Positions 29,102 through 38,124 of a stretch of DNA of 64,000 nt are shown here, in pieces; the stretch's first letter is position 1, and each line of letters opens with the position of its first letter. A program made the translations under genes and the position numbers. The stretch covers positions 7,880-71,879 of the forward strand of contig NZ_JNZZ01000027.1 of NCBI RefSeq assembly GCF_000717645.1. Reading direction: 5' to 3'. The notes below the pieces were generated by a model. It searched no databases and had not been told where the DNA came from. It saw only the letters and a list, made by a program, of their open reading frames with translations. This DNA is from Streptomyces californicus. GTDB taxonomy: Bacteria; Actinomycetota; Actinomycetes; Streptomycetales; Streptomycetaceae.

Positions 29102-29613
29102 GCCGCGCCCCGGCGGCCCGCACCCGCCGTGCGGCCCCCGGCGGGCGGCGCGGTCCGCCCCCGCCCGGCCGACCGCAGCGCCGCCACCGCGCGGGCGCAC
29201 ACCGCGCGGACCCGGTCGCCCGGCAGCCCGAGCAGCGCCGCCGTCTGCTCCTCGCCGACCTCCTCGTACATCCGCAGGACCAGTACCAGCCGCTCGACGG
29301 GGGTCAGCCGCTCCAACAGCCCGCCGCGCGGCCGCTGGTGGCGCCGGGCCTCCCGGGCGAAGCGGAGGGCCAGCTCCCGGCGGGCCAGGTCGTACGGGTC
29401 GCCGCCGTGCAGCCGGTCCCACTCCGCGTACGTACGGCAGAGCGCGGCGTGCAGCAGGCGCTCGGCCCGCGGGTACGCGCCGGGGGGCTGCGGCGGCTCG
29501 CCGGTGAGCAGCGTCGCCGTGTGCAGCAGACGGCCGCCCGCGCCCGCCACGAAGGCGTCGAACTCCAGGGCGCGGAGCCGGTCGCGGTGGTCCGCCCGAT
29601 CGCTCACCACCAC
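29098..29613 (-). CDS. ECF-type (SigE-family) RNA polymerase sigma factor
   Basis: A 171-residue protein. A sigma-2-like part (EFDAFVAGAGGRLLHTATLLTG, then LLHAALCRTYAEWDRL) is followed by a sigma-4 helix-turn-helix (LTPVERLVLVLRMYEEVGEE, then TAALLGLPGDRVRAVCARAV). The layout is that of the SigE-type ECF group common in actinomycetes. Region 2 is weakly conserved. The start is a run of three GTG codons at 29605-29613. It is followed, with ATGA overlap, by a small membrane protein that may restrain it. Confidence 0.75.
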   Translation of the reverse strand: MVVSDRADHRDRLRALEFDAFVAGAGGRLLHTATLLTGEPPQPPGAYPRAERLLHAALCRTYAEWDRLHGGDPYDLARRELALRFAREARRHQRPRGGLLERLTPVERLVLVLRMYEEVGEEQTAALLGLPGDRVRAVCARAVAALRSAGRGRTAPPAGGRTAGAGRRGAA

Positions 29614-29735
29614 ATCGCAGCGCCGTCACCCGGGCGCGGTCAAGAGGGGCGACACGACCGGTTCGTACGCCGTGCGCCCGGCCCGTACGGCGGTGAGGCG
29701 TCGGGCGGCATCGGGCGGCGTCGAGGGGGCGTGCC

Positions 29736-31346
29736 CTACCCCGTCCCGTCCAGGTGCAGCGCGAGCAGCGCGATGTCGTCCTCCTTGCCCTCGCCGAACG
29801 AGCCCAGGAGGAAGTCGCAGAGGTCCTCCAGCTCCCGGGGGCCGGAGACCGCCGCGTCGAGGAACGCGGTCAGACTGTGGTCGAGGTCCTGGTTGCGCAC
29901 CTCGACCAGCCCGTCGGTGATCAGCAGGAGCCGGGCGCCGGGGGCGACGGGGTGGACGTGCGCCGGGGGGTGCGGGAGCCGCAGCCCCAGCAGCGGACCG
30001 TGGTCGACGAGGTAGACGGCCCCGCCCTCGGGGCCGAGCAGCAGCGGCGGGATGTGACCGGCGTTGGCGATGTGGACCCGGCCGCCGTCCGGCTCCACCA
30101 GGACCAGGCAGAGCGTCACCGTGAGCCCCGGCCGGGTGTGCGAGAGCAGGGCGTCCAGCCGCTCCAGGACATGGTGCGGCGGGTGCCCCTCCAAGGCGTA
30201 GGCGCGCAGCGCGTGCCGGATCTCGCCCATCACCGTCGCCGCGACCAGCGAGTGCCCGGCCACGTCGCCGATGGCCAGCAGCAGCCCGGCCGGGGTCTGC
30301 AGCGCCTCGTAGAAGTCGCCGCCGATCTCCGCGTGGTCGGAGGCCGGCCGGTAGCGCACGGCGAGCGTCGTGCTGGGGGTGTCGGGCAGCCGGTCCGGCA
30401 GGAACGTGCGCTGGAGGGCCAGCGCGAGGGCGTGCTCCTCGTTGAAGGTGCGCAACGCCTCCAGCGCCAGCGCGCAGGCGTTCACCAACTGCTGGAGCAG
30501 ATCGCGTTCGTCGGAGGTACGGGCCGCAGCGGCCGGGACGGCGACGCAGACGGGCGGCCGGTCGCGCTTGGTCCGGGTCACCACCATGACGACGTCGTCG
30601 TCGATCGGGTCGAGCGGCAGCAGCGTCCTCCACCGCTCCCGCGACACCGTGACGGCCTCGGTGCCGGTGGAGCCGCCGAGGGCCGGGGAGGCCAGCCGGT
30701 CCAGCAGCTCCGCCCGCGCGGGCAGGGTGACCGGCTCGGCCTCCGGTCCGGCCGCGTGGCTGTGCACGGGCCGGCCGTCGGGGCTGAGGAAGATCGCGGT
30801 GGCCGGGCCGGACATGAGCGAGGCCGCACCGCCGGTCGCCGCCGCGCAGAAGTCGGCGAAGCCGACGGCCCGGTAGACGTCCAGCGTGGCCCGGTTGAGC
30901 GCGGCCAGCCGCAGCGTCAGGTGCTCCGCCCGGCGGCGGGCCCGGGTGTAGCGCAGGGCGGCCGTCACCGTCGCCAGGAACTCGTTCGGGTCGATCGGCT
31001 GGTCGAGGTAGGCGTCCGCGCCCCGGCTCAGCCCCTCGGTGTGGTCCTCGGCGTTGACCGCGACGGCCGAGACGTGGACCACCGGCAGGAAGGCGGTGCG
31101 CGGGTCGGCCTTGATCCGCTCGCAGACCTCGAAGCCCGACATGTCGGGGAGCTGCACGTCGATGACGGCCACCTCCGGCAGGGAGCGGCCCGCCTCCTCC
31201 AGCAGGGCCAGCCCCGCCGAGCCGTCGGCCGCGCCCAGCACCGTGTGCCCGGCCCGCGTGAGCCAGCTCGTGAGGATGTAGCGGTTGGTCTCGTCGTCGT
31301 CGATCACCAGGACGGTTCCTGGCGCGCTGTCGCTCTGCGCGGTCAT
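29736..31346 (-). CDS. Response regulator-GAF-PP2C phosphatase (RsbU-like output)
   Basis: A 536-residue protein. The receiver domain at 10-130 has phospho-acceptor Asp63 (VAVIDVQLPDMSGFEV). A GAF-like domain spans about 150-300, and a SpoIIE/PP2C-type Ser/Thr phosphatase domain about 320-530 (EIGGDFYEA, AIGDVAGHSLVAATVMGEIRHAL, ITDGLVEVRN, GKEDDIALL). It should dephosphorylate an anti-anti-sigma factor when phosphorylated by the adjacent kinase. It is the last gene of the stressosome operon, two bases after the kinase stop. Confidence 0.92.
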   Translation of the reverse strand: MTAQSDSAPGTVLVIDDDETNRYILTSWLTRAGHTVLGAADGSAGLALLEEAGRSLPEVAVIDVQLPDMSGFEVCERIKADPRTAFLPVVHVSAVAVNAEDHTEGLSRGADAYLDQPIDPNEFLATVTAALRYTRARRRAEHLTLRLAALNRATLDVYRAVGFADFCAAATGGAASLMSGPATAIFLSPDGRPVHSHAAGPEAEPVTLPARAELLDRLASPALGGSTGTEAVTVSRERWRTLLPLDPIDDDVVMVVTRTKRDRPPVCVAVPAAAARTSDERDLLQQLVNACALALEALRTFNEEHALALALQRTFLPDRLPDTPSTTLAVRYRPASDHAEIGGDFYEALQTPAGLLLAIGDVAGHSLVAATVMGEIRHALRAYALEGHPPHHVLERLDALLSHTRPGLTVTLCLVLVEPDGGRVHIANAGHIPPLLLGPEGGAVYLVDHGPLLGLRLPHPPAHVHPVAPGARLLLITDGLVEVRNQDLDHSLTAFLDAAVSGPRELEDLCDFLLGSFGEGKEDDIALLALHLDGTG

Positions 31347-31348
31347 GG

Positions 31349-32734
31349 TCACGGGGTGTTCTCCGGGGCGGCGGGTGCGGATGTCGGGGGTACGGGCGTG
31401 AAGGGAAGCTCGACCTCCACCCGGGTGCCCGCTCCGGGGGTGCTCGACAACCGCAGGGCGCCGCCGAGGAGTTCGGTGAGGGTCCGGGCGTACGGGAGTC
31501 CGAGCCCGGTGCCCCGGTGGGTCCGCTGGAGCGGTCCGCGCACCTGGTAGAACTCCTCGAAGACCTTGGACAGTTCGTCCTCCGGAATGCCCACCCCGGT
31601 GTCCGTGACGGTGAAGACCATCCACGGCGCGTCCACCCGGAACTCCAGCGAGACCTCGCCCTTCTCGGTGAACTTCAGGGCGTTGGACAGCAGATTGCGC
31701 AGGATGCGCGTCAGCAGCGCCTCGTCGGTCACGGCCACCGGCAGCGCCGAGGGCTCCGGCATCAGCAGGGCGACGTCGGAGGTCCCCGTGTTCCGCATCA
31801 CCGCGCCCAACTGGGCCAGCAGCGCCCGCAGATCGGTCGGCGCGGCGTTGATCTCCAACTGGCCCGCCTCCGCCTTGGCCACGTCCAGCAGATCGCCGAC
31901 CAGCGAGAGCAGGGACTGCCCGGAGGCGTCGATCAGCGAGAGCTGCCGCCGCTGCTCGTCGGTGAGCGGGGCGGAGTCCGGCGCCAGCAGCAGCCGGGTC
32001 AGCGCCACCACCGCGTTGACCGGGGTGCGCAGCTCATGGCTGATGTTGCGCCAGAACCGCGTCTTGGCCTCGCTGGTCTCGCGCAGCCGGGCCGACTTCT
32101 CCTCCAGCTCGGCGTGGAGGGCGACGACCCCGCTGTTCGTCTCCTCCAGCTCCTGCGACAGCTCGGTGTAGAGGGCGAGGACGCCGCGGTTGGTCTCCTC
32201 CAGCTCCTCGTTGAGGCGGCGCATCTCCTCGCGCTGGGCCCGGGACTCCTCCAGGGCGGTGATCAGGTCGCGGGTCTGCTCCCGCAGGTCCTCGGCGTGG
32301 GTGGGGGACGCGTGGCGGCGCAGCGCGTCGACGACCCCGCGCCGGGCGTCCGTACTGTCCACCCAGCTCGTCGGCAGCGGGTGCTCGGCGACGATCCGCT
32401 CCCGTCCGCCGCCGGTCTCGTGGCGTACGCGGTGCAGGAGCCGGGAGGCCGGATCGAGGTCGGGGGCCGACTTCGCGCCGCCCGTCCACCCGAAGACGAC
32501 GGCGAGGACGCGCTCCGGGCCCGGCGGCAGCGCGAAGGAGACCGTCAGCCCCTCGCAGCCCAGCCGGTCGCGGCCCAGCTCGCTCAGCGCGGTGGCGATG
32601 CGTACCTGGTCCTGGCGGTCCATGCCGAGGGCCTCCGCCGCGCTCTGCCCGATCCGCCGCAGGGCGAAGACGTCCTGCGGCGTGGTCAGGTCGTACGCGG
32701 CGAGGGTGGCCGGTTCCGTGGCGCCGAGGCTCAC
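31349..32734 (-). CDS. Cytoplasmic sensor histidine kinase
   Basis: A 461-residue kinase without membrane spans. The N-terminal 140 residues resemble an RsbT-like ATPase fold without clear catalytic motifs. A long coiled coil of near-repeats (RRLNEELEETNRGVLALYTE and QELEETNSGVVALHAELEE) leads to the HisKA domain with His233 (NISHELRTPVNAVV) and an HATPase domain (NLLSNALKFTEKGE, DTGVGIPEDEL, GTGLGLPYA). It starts at GTG 32734, overlapping the upstream stop (GTGA). Its natural partner is the receiver-PP2C protein encoded next. Confidence 0.9.
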   Translation of the reverse strand: MSLGATEPATLAAYDLTTPQDVFALRRIGQSAAEALGMDRQDQVRIATALSELGRDRLGCEGLTVSFALPPGPERVLAVVFGWTGGAKSAPDLDPASRLLHRVRHETGGGRERIVAEHPLPTSWVDSTDARRGVVDALRRHASPTHAEDLREQTRDLITALEESRAQREEMRRLNEELEETNRGVLALYTELSQELEETNSGVVALHAELEEKSARLRETSEAKTRFWRNISHELRTPVNAVVALTRLLLAPDSAPLTDEQRRQLSLIDASGQSLLSLVGDLLDVAKAEAGQLEINAAPTDLRALLAQLGAVMRNTGTSDVALLMPEPSALPVAVTDEALLTRILRNLLSNALKFTEKGEVSLEFRVDAPWMVFTVTDTGVGIPEDELSKVFEEFYQVRGPLQRTHRGTGLGLPYARTLTELLGGALRLSSTPGAGTRVEVELPFTPVPPTSAPAAPENTP

Positions 32735-34089
32735 CAGTCCCCCTTGACGACCACGACGCCGGCGTCGTCGCGGCGGACCCCGGCCTCGCGCAGCAGCTGC
32801 CCGGCCATCACGGCCGGGGTGTGCCGGAGCAGTCCGGGCATGGCGTCGGCGTTCCACCGCTCGGTCAGCCCGTCGGAGTGCATGATCAGGGCGCCGCCGG
32901 GCTTCCACGGCAGCTCGAACGTCCGCAGGCTGCGCATCTGCGAGCCGACGATGCCCGGAGCCGACAGCAGGCCGTTGCGGGAGTCGGGGCCGAGGAGGAC
33001 CCCGCTCACGTTGCCGATGCCGCAGTACAGGACGCGCCCCCGGGCCGGCTCGATCCTGGCCACCGCGACCGCCCCGCCGCGCGTACCGCGCAGCGCGCCG
33101 TGGATGTCCCGCAGCAGGGGCTCGGGGTGGCGGGCGGCGCTCCGGCGGAACGCCGTCACCGCGGCCTCGGCGGCGAGCGCGGCGAGGGGGCCGTGGCCCA
33201 GGCCGTCGCAGAGCACGACCAGGACGGCCGGCTCCGAGGAGGCCGAGGACCGGCCGGAACCGGCGGAGGAACGTGTCCCGGGCGTGGCCGGGCCGCTGCC
33301 GAGGAGACCGGGGGAGCGCGTCCCGTACGCTCCGCCGCGGCCGGCGTCGGAGGACGACGACCGGGACGTCTCAGGGCCGCCCTCGTCGATGCGTACGGCC
33401 CAGGCGTCGCCGCAGCTCGTCTCCCCGCTGATGGGCCGGGTCAGACCGGAGGCGACCGACGTCGTACCGCCGGTGGGGCCGTCACCGGCCTCGCGGGCCC
33501 AGAACTGCGCAGCCATGACGGTGCCCTTGCCCGGCAGCGAGTGGATGTCGAAAGCGTCGGCGAGCCGGGCGACCGCGCCCAGCCCGATGCCGAGGGTCCC
33601 GGCCGAGGAGACCCCGTCCGACAGGGCCGCCTCGACGTCGGCGATGCCGGGGCCGGTGTCCACGGTGACGAACTCGACGCCTGCCCGGTCCGGCGTGCGC
33701 AGGACGCGCAGCAGCAGCGCCCCGTCGCGCGCGTGCCGCTGGAGGTTGGTCGCGGCCTCGCTGACCGCCAGGGCGACCTCGGAGGACCGGTAGCCGTCCA
33801 GCCCGATCCGCCGAGCCAGGGTGGCGGCCGCGCCCCGGGCCGCCGACGGCATCTCGGCGGCGTCCCGGAACCAGGCCACGTCCTCGCAGTCGACCACGAC
33901 GGGCCCGGTCACGGCCCCGGCCCGGTCCTGCCCGGGGGCGGTCTCCGCGCGGCGCTCCGGTCCGGGTGCGGCTTCGGCAGCGCGCTCAGGCCGGTGTGCG
34001 GCCTCGGCGGGCCGCTCCGGCCCCGCCCCGGCCTCCGCGCGGCGCTCCGCACCCGAGGCCGCGCCCGGGTGGTGCTGCGGCTCGCTCAT
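32731..34089 (-). CDS. HATPase-PP2C fusion (RsbT/RsbX-like)
   Basis: A 452-residue protein. After an Ala/Glu/Pro-rich, repeat-like N-terminus (about 1-60) comes a GHKL ATPase domain (SSEVALAVSEAATNLQRHAR, VDTGPGI, GLGAVARLADAF). A Ser-rich linker follows, then a PP2C domain (LCDGLGHGPLAALAAEA, GIGNVSGVLLG, MHSDGLTERW). In the B. subtilis stressosome these functions are separate (RsbT kinase, RsbX phosphatase). It should remove phosphates placed on RsbR/RsbS by RsbT. Start ATG overlaps the rsbT stop (ATGA). Confidence 0.88.
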   Translation of the reverse strand: MSEPQHHPGAASGAERRAEAGAGPERPAEAAHRPERAAEAAPGPERRAETAPGQDRAGAVTGPVVVDCEDVAWFRDAAEMPSAARGAAATLARRIGLDGYRSSEVALAVSEAATNLQRHARDGALLLRVLRTPDRAGVEFVTVDTGPGIADVEAALSDGVSSAGTLGIGLGAVARLADAFDIHSLPGKGTVMAAQFWAREAGDGPTGGTTSVASGLTRPISGETSCGDAWAVRIDEGGPETSRSSSSDAGRGGAYGTRSPGLLGSGPATPGTRSSAGSGRSSASSEPAVLVVLCDGLGHGPLAALAAEAAVTAFRRSAARHPEPLLRDIHGALRGTRGGAVAVARIEPARGRVLYCGIGNVSGVLLGPDSRNGLLSAPGIVGSQMRSLRTFELPWKPGGALIMHSDGLTERWNADAMPGLLRHTPAVMAGQLLREAGVRRDDAGVVVVKGDW

Positions 34090-34508
34090 CGCGCCCACTT
34101 GACGATGGTGACCGTCGTGCCGCGGTCCACCTCCGTGTCCAGGAAGAACTCGTCGACCAGCCGACGCGCCCCGCTCAGCCCGAGGCCCAGACCGCCGCCG
34201 GAGGTCCAGCCGTCGGTCAGCGCCAGATCGGTGTCGGGGATACCGGGTCCGGAGTCCGCGAAGACCGCGGCGACCCCGCGCCGCCCGTGCCGCTCCACCA
34301 GACCGGCCCGCATCTCCCCGCCGCCGCCGTACACCAGGGTGTTGCGGGCGAGCTCGCTCGCGGCCGTGATGAATTTCGTCTGCTCCACCAGGGACAGCCC
34401 GCACTGCTGCGCGAAGGTGCGGACCTGCTGCCGGGAGCGGACGACGTCGTCGTTCTGGGTGATCGGCTGCGTCTGCGGCGGGGCCTCCGGGGCCCAGGGC
34501 ACGGTCAT
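34086..34508 (-). CDS. rsbT: Serine/threonine kinase RsbT
   Basis: A 140-residue GHKL kinase of the anti-sigma family. The N box has Glu52 and Asn56 (AASELARNTLVYGGGG), with G1 DSGPGIPD and G2 GGGLGLGLSGARRLVDEF. RsbT phosphorylates RsbS and RsbR in the stressosome; on release it activates a PP2C phosphatase. It overlaps rsbS upstream and the fusion gene downstream by 4 bp each. Confidence 0.9.
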   Translation of the reverse strand: MTVPWAPEAPPQTQPITQNDDVVRSRQQVRTFAQQCGLSLVEQTKFITAASELARNTLVYGGGGEMRAGLVERHGRRGVAAVFADSGPGIPDTDLALTDGWTSGGGLGLGLSGARRLVDEFFLDTEVDRGTTVTIVKWAR

Positions 34509-34879
34509 GTCAGTTCCGCACCGGTCGCGGAGCGGCGCAGCAGCGCGAGTCCCTTCTCCAGGTCGAGCGCCGTCCGCACACCGCCCAGGGAGAGGCCCAG
34601 CTCGACGAGGGTGATGGCCACGGCCGGACGCATGCCCACCACGACGGTCTCGGCGTCCAGCAGGCGCGATATGGAGGCGATCGTGGCCAGCATGCGGCCG
34701 ACGAAGGAGTCGACGATCTCGACCGCCGTGATGTCGATGACGACCCCGCGCGCCGACCGGGCGACGATCTGGTCGGCCAGGTCCTCCTGGAGGTCCAGCA
34801 CCGTCTGGTCCTCCAGGTCCACCTGGATCGAGACCAGCAGGATGTCGCCGATCCGCAGGACCGGTACGCGCTCGGTCAT
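34505..34879 (-). CDS. rsbS: STAS-domain stressosome scaffold RsbS
   Basis: A 124-residue single STAS domain (VPVLRIGDILLVSIQVDLED, VVIDITAVEIVDSFVGRML, VVVGMRPAVAITLVELG). Ser58 in VDSF aligns with Ser59 of B. subtilis RsbS, the RsbT phosphorylation site. It forms the stressosome core with RsbR. It overlaps rsbR and rsbT by 4 bp. Confidence 0.92.
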   Translation of the reverse strand: MTERVPVLRIGDILLVSIQVDLEDQTVLDLQEDLADQIVARSARGVVIDITAVEIVDSFVGRMLATIASISRLLDAETVVVGMRPAVAITLVELGLSLGGVRTALDLEKGLALLRRSATGAELT

Positions 34880-35727
34880 CGGCCGCCGTCCTGGCGGGTG
34901 ACGAGGTCGACGCCGGACCGGCGCAGCGCGTGCTGGAGGGCGTCGGCGAGGGACGCCTTGGTCACGATGTCGCCGAACTCGATGCCCAGGGCCACGATGG
35001 TCTGCGCGATCTGCGGGCGGATGCCGGAGATCGTGCACTCCGCGCCCATCAGCCGCGCCGCCACGACCGTCTTGAGCAGGTGCTGGGCGACCTGCGTGTC
35101 GACGGCGGGGACCCCGGTGATGTCGATGATGGCCTGCTCGGAGCCGGTGTCCACCAGCGCCTGCAGCAGCTTCTCCATCACGACCTGGGTGCGCGCCGAG
35201 TCCAGGGTGCCCACCAGCGGCACGGCGATGACCCCGTCCCAGAGCTTGACCACGGGGGTCGACAGCTCCATCAGCTGGGACGCCTGCGAGCTGATGATCT
35301 GCTCGCGGGTACGGGTGTACGCCTCGATCGTGAGCAGCGCCAGATCGTCCAGGATCCGGGCCAGCCGCAGGTACGCGGTGGTGTCCTCGGCGGAACCGTT
35401 GCGCAGCGCGGGCTCCAGCGCCTGCTTGAGCGCCAGCACGCTGATCGCCGTCTCGCTGGGGGTGAAACCCTGCCGGGCGCGGTTGCGCGACAGCTCGGTC
35501 AGCAGCGCCCGCACCTCGGAGAAGCCGTCGCCGCGGGCGTCCTCGTCCCCCGCCCGCAGTCCGTCCACGAGCGCGCCGTACAGCTCACGCAGCTCGCGGT
35601 CGACCTCGGCCTTGCTGATGCGGCCCTGGAGCGATCTGCTGACGCCGTCGATCCACTCCGCGGTCACCCGCTCCTGGTCGATGGAGAGCAACTCCACCGG
35701 ACCCGCCGGGCCATCCTGCTGTACCAC
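34876..35727 (-). CDS. rsbR: Stressosome sensor RsbR
   Basis: A 283-residue protein. An N-terminal helical sensor domain (about 15-145; non-haem globin-like RsbRD type by pattern) precedes a STAS domain (AVPLVGTLDSARTQVVMEKL, IIDITGVPAVDTQVAQHLL, GIRPQIAQTIVALGIEF). Thr211 in VDTQVA matches the second RsbT target of B. subtilis RsbRA (T205) by motif. The start is GTG 35727 after AAAGGGG. It is the first gene of the six-gene operon. Confidence 0.9.
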   Translation of the reverse strand: MVQQDGPAGPVELLSIDQERVTAEWIDGVSRSLQGRISKAEVDRELRELYGALVDGLRAGDEDARGDGFSEVRALLTELSRNRARQGFTPSETAISVLALKQALEPALRNGSAEDTTAYLRLARILDDLALLTIEAYTRTREQIISSQASQLMELSTPVVKLWDGVIAVPLVGTLDSARTQVVMEKLLQALVDTGSEQAIIDITGVPAVDTQVAQHLLKTVVAARLMGAECTISGIRPQIAQTIVALGIEFGDIVTKASLADALQHALRRSGVDLVTRQDGGR

Positions 35728-35934
35728 GTCACGCCCCTTTACCTCTTAAAAGTCATCATCGGGCAACTTCGGGAAGCGTACGGCAAGGCCCCCGCCGCGC
35801 AGAGCGGGCAGGGGCCGGTGACGGGTGCGGCAGGAGGGGCGGCCGACGGCGGGGCGGCCGCCGGGCCGGACGGGCGGCGCGTACGCGACCCGCGCCGACG
35901 GACCGTACGCCGCCCGCGCTCCCGCCCGGTCCGC

Positions 35935-36465
35935 TCAGTCCGCCTGCGGCGGCTGGTGCGCGGCCTGGCGGGCGGCGAGCGAACCGTTGAACCGGGTGAG
36001 CAGGGCGCAGAACGTGTCCCGCTCCTCCTCGCTCCAGCCGTCCGTCACCCGGGACATCAGCTCCCGCCGCGAGGCCCGCACCTCGTTCAGCCGGGCCTGC
36101 CCGCGCGGCGACAGCTGGAGCACCACGGCCCGGCCGTCCTCCGGGTGCGAGGTGCGCTTGACCAGCCCGGTGTCGACGAGCGGCGCGACCTGCCGGGTCA
36201 CCGTCGAGGAGTCGATGCCCATCCCGGCCGCCAGCGCCTTGACGCCCATCGGGCCCTCCCGGTCGAGCCGGTTCAGCAGCAGGTACGCGGCCCGGTCCAT
36301 CGAGTTGCGCACCTGGCCGACCCCGCCGAGGCGGGTCTGCTCGGCACGGCGGGCGAAGACCGCCACCTGGTGCTGGAGCGCGTCCAACAGGCCCTCGGGG
36401 CCCGGGTGTTCGGGGACGGCGCCCCCGGAAGGAGACGCAGCAGTCGTCATGTCCTGTGGGGGCAT
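35935..36465 (-). CDS. MarR-family transcriptional regulator
   Basis: A 176-residue winged-helix regulator. Core: LLLNRLDREGPMGVKALAAG, GIDSSTVTRQVAPLVDTGLVKR and the wing HPEDGRAVVLQLSPRGQ. The C-terminal helix ends in an Ala/Gln/Pro-rich tail. The start is ATG 36465 or 36450. It is divergent from ilvA across 156 bp, but the nearest plausible target is not obvious. Confidence 0.9.
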   Translation of the reverse strand: MPPQDMTTAASPSGGAVPEHPGPEGLLDALQHQVAVFARRAEQTRLGGVGQVRNSMDRAAYLLLNRLDREGPMGVKALAAGMGIDSSTVTRQVAPLVDTGLVKRTSHPEDGRAVVLQLSPRGQARLNEVRASRRELMSRVTDGWSEEERDTFCALLTRFNGSLAARQAAHQPPQAD

Positions 36466-36621
36466 GGCCGGGGGCTCTCTTCGTACGGAGTCGGATGGGT
36501 GGGGGACAGAGTACGCGGCCCCGGGGCAACGCGTACCAGTGCCGCACAAACCTGCGGACATCGCCGCAGGCCGCCATGGACAAGTCCGCCGCGCCCCCTC
36601 GGAGCTGCAAGACTTGCGGTC

Positions 36622-37851
36622 ATGAGCTTCCGCACGACCGCCCGACACCCGGCCCTGATCCTCGACGACGTCAGGGGCGCGCAGAAGATGCTGGCCGGGG
36701 TGGCGCGGACGACCGCCCTGGAGGGCAGCCGCCACCTCAGCGAGCTGGTCGGCGCCCCGGTCCACCTCAAGTGCGAGAACCTCCAGCGCACCGGTTCCTT
36801 CAAACTGCGCGGCGCCTACGTGCGGATCTCCGGCCTGACCCCCGTGGAGCGGGCCGCCGGGGTCGTCGCGGCCAGCGCCGGCAACCACGCCCAGGGCGTC
36901 GCGCTCGCCTCCTCCCTCCTCGGCGTGCGCTCGACCGTCTTCATGCCCGTCGGAGCGCCGCTGCCCAAGGTCGCCGCCACCCGGGAGTACGGCGCCCAGG
37001 TGCGGCTGCGCGGCCAGGTCGTCGACGAGACGCTGGAGGCGGCCCAGCGGTACGCGGAGGAAACCGGCGCGGTCTTCATCCACCCCTTCGACCACCCCGA
37101 CATCATCGCCGGGCAGGGCACCGTCGGGCTGGAGATCCTGGAGCAGTGCCCCGAGGTCCGCACGATCGTCGTCGGCATCGGGGGCGGCGGGTTCGCCGCG
37201 GGCGTCGCCGTCGCGGTGAAGGCGCTGCGCCCCGACGTGCGGATCGTCGGCGTCCAGGCCGAGGGCGCCGCCTGCTACCCGCCCTCGCTGGCCGCCGGCC
37301 ACCCCGTCGCGATCGACGACCCGGCCACGATGGCCGACGGCATCAAGGTGGGCCGGCCCGGCGACGTACCGTTTCCGCTGATCGAGGAGCTGGTCGACGA
37401 GGTCCGTACGGTCACCGAGGACGAGCTCTCCAGCGCGCTGCTGCTCTGCCTGGAACGGGCCAAGCTGGTCGTCGAACCGGCCGGCGCCAGCCCGGTGGCC
37501 GCGCTGCTGAGCGACCCGAAGGCGTTCCGGGGCCCGGTGGTGGCGGTGCTGTCCGGCGGCAACGTCGACCCCCTGCTGATGCAGCGCATCCTGCGCCACG
37601 GCATGTCCGCCGCCGGCCGCCACCTCAGCCTGCGGCTGCGGCTCACCGACCGCCCGGGGGCGCTGGCCGCCCTGCTGGCCACGCTGACCGTCGCCGACGC
37701 CAACGTCCTCGACATCAGCCACGTGCGCACCGACCCGCGCCTCGGACTGACCGAGGCGGAGGTCGACCTGCGGCTGGAGACGAAGGGCCCGCAGCACTGC
37801 GCGGACGTCGAGGCGGCGCTGCGCGAGGCGGGCTACCGGGTGATCGGCTGA
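36622..37851 (+). CDS. ilvA: Threonine dehydratase (ACT-containing)
   Basis: A 409-residue PLP enzyme that deaminates threonine to 2-oxobutyrate, the entry to isoleucine. PLP Lys lies in RTGSFKLRGAY. Further family segments are SAGNHAQGVA, GIGGGGFAAG and SGGNVDP. The C-terminal ACT domain (LRLRLTDRPGALAALLATLT) suggests amino-acid feedback, although short forms with this layout also occur as catabolic enzymes. No strong ribosome site precedes the ATG, so the mRNA may start at or near it. Confidence 0.92.
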   Translation: MSFRTTARHPALILDDVRGAQKMLAGVARTTALEGSRHLSELVGAPVHLKCENLQRTGSFKLRGAYVRISGLTPVERAAGVVAASAGNHAQGVALASSLLGVRSTVFMPVGAPLPKVAATREYGAQVRLRGQVVDETLEAAQRYAEETGAVFIHPFDHPDIIAGQGTVGLEILEQCPEVRTIVVGIGGGGFAAGVAVAVKALRPDVRIVGVQAEGAACYPPSLAAGHPVAIDDPATMADGIKVGRPGDVPFPLIEELVDEVRTVTEDELSSALLLCLERAKLVVEPAGASPVAALLSDPKAFRGPVVAVLSGGNVDPLLMQRILRHGMSAAGRHLSLRLRLTDRPGALAALLATLTVADANVLDISHVRTDPRLGLTEAEVDLRLETKGPQHCADVEAALREAGYRVIG

Positions 37852-37857
37852 GAGTCG

Positions 37858-38010
37858 CCGCGCGGGGGCGGCCGGGCGGTCGAGGGTGCGGGGCGGGGCG
37901 GGCGCCGGGTGGTCAAGGGTGCAGGGCGAGGCGGGCGGCCGGGTGGTCAAGGGTGCCGGGCGGTCGAGGGTGCGGGGCGGGGCGGGCACCGGGTGGTCGG
38001 CCGGAGGAGC
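37858..38010. repeat. GC-rich imperfect tandem repeat between ilvA and the ABC operon
   Basis: Four to five units of about 17-36 bp share the core GCCGGGYGGTCRAGGGTGC, some followed by GGGCGGGGCGGGC. Confidence 0.7.
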
Positions 38011-38124
38011 GCCGTGCGGTGCCGCCTGCCGGGCCACCGCCCGAAGGCTGTTTCGCGCCGCGTGGCCGGATGCCGTTAATTCGGCGCGCGATCGCGCCCC
38101 GTAAATCCTAGGATCGCCGAGTAG

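Noticed and set aside
34930..36621. A long plus-strand open frame joining into ilvA
   Set aside because: It runs antisense to rsbR and marR; only the part from 36622 is threonine dehydratase.
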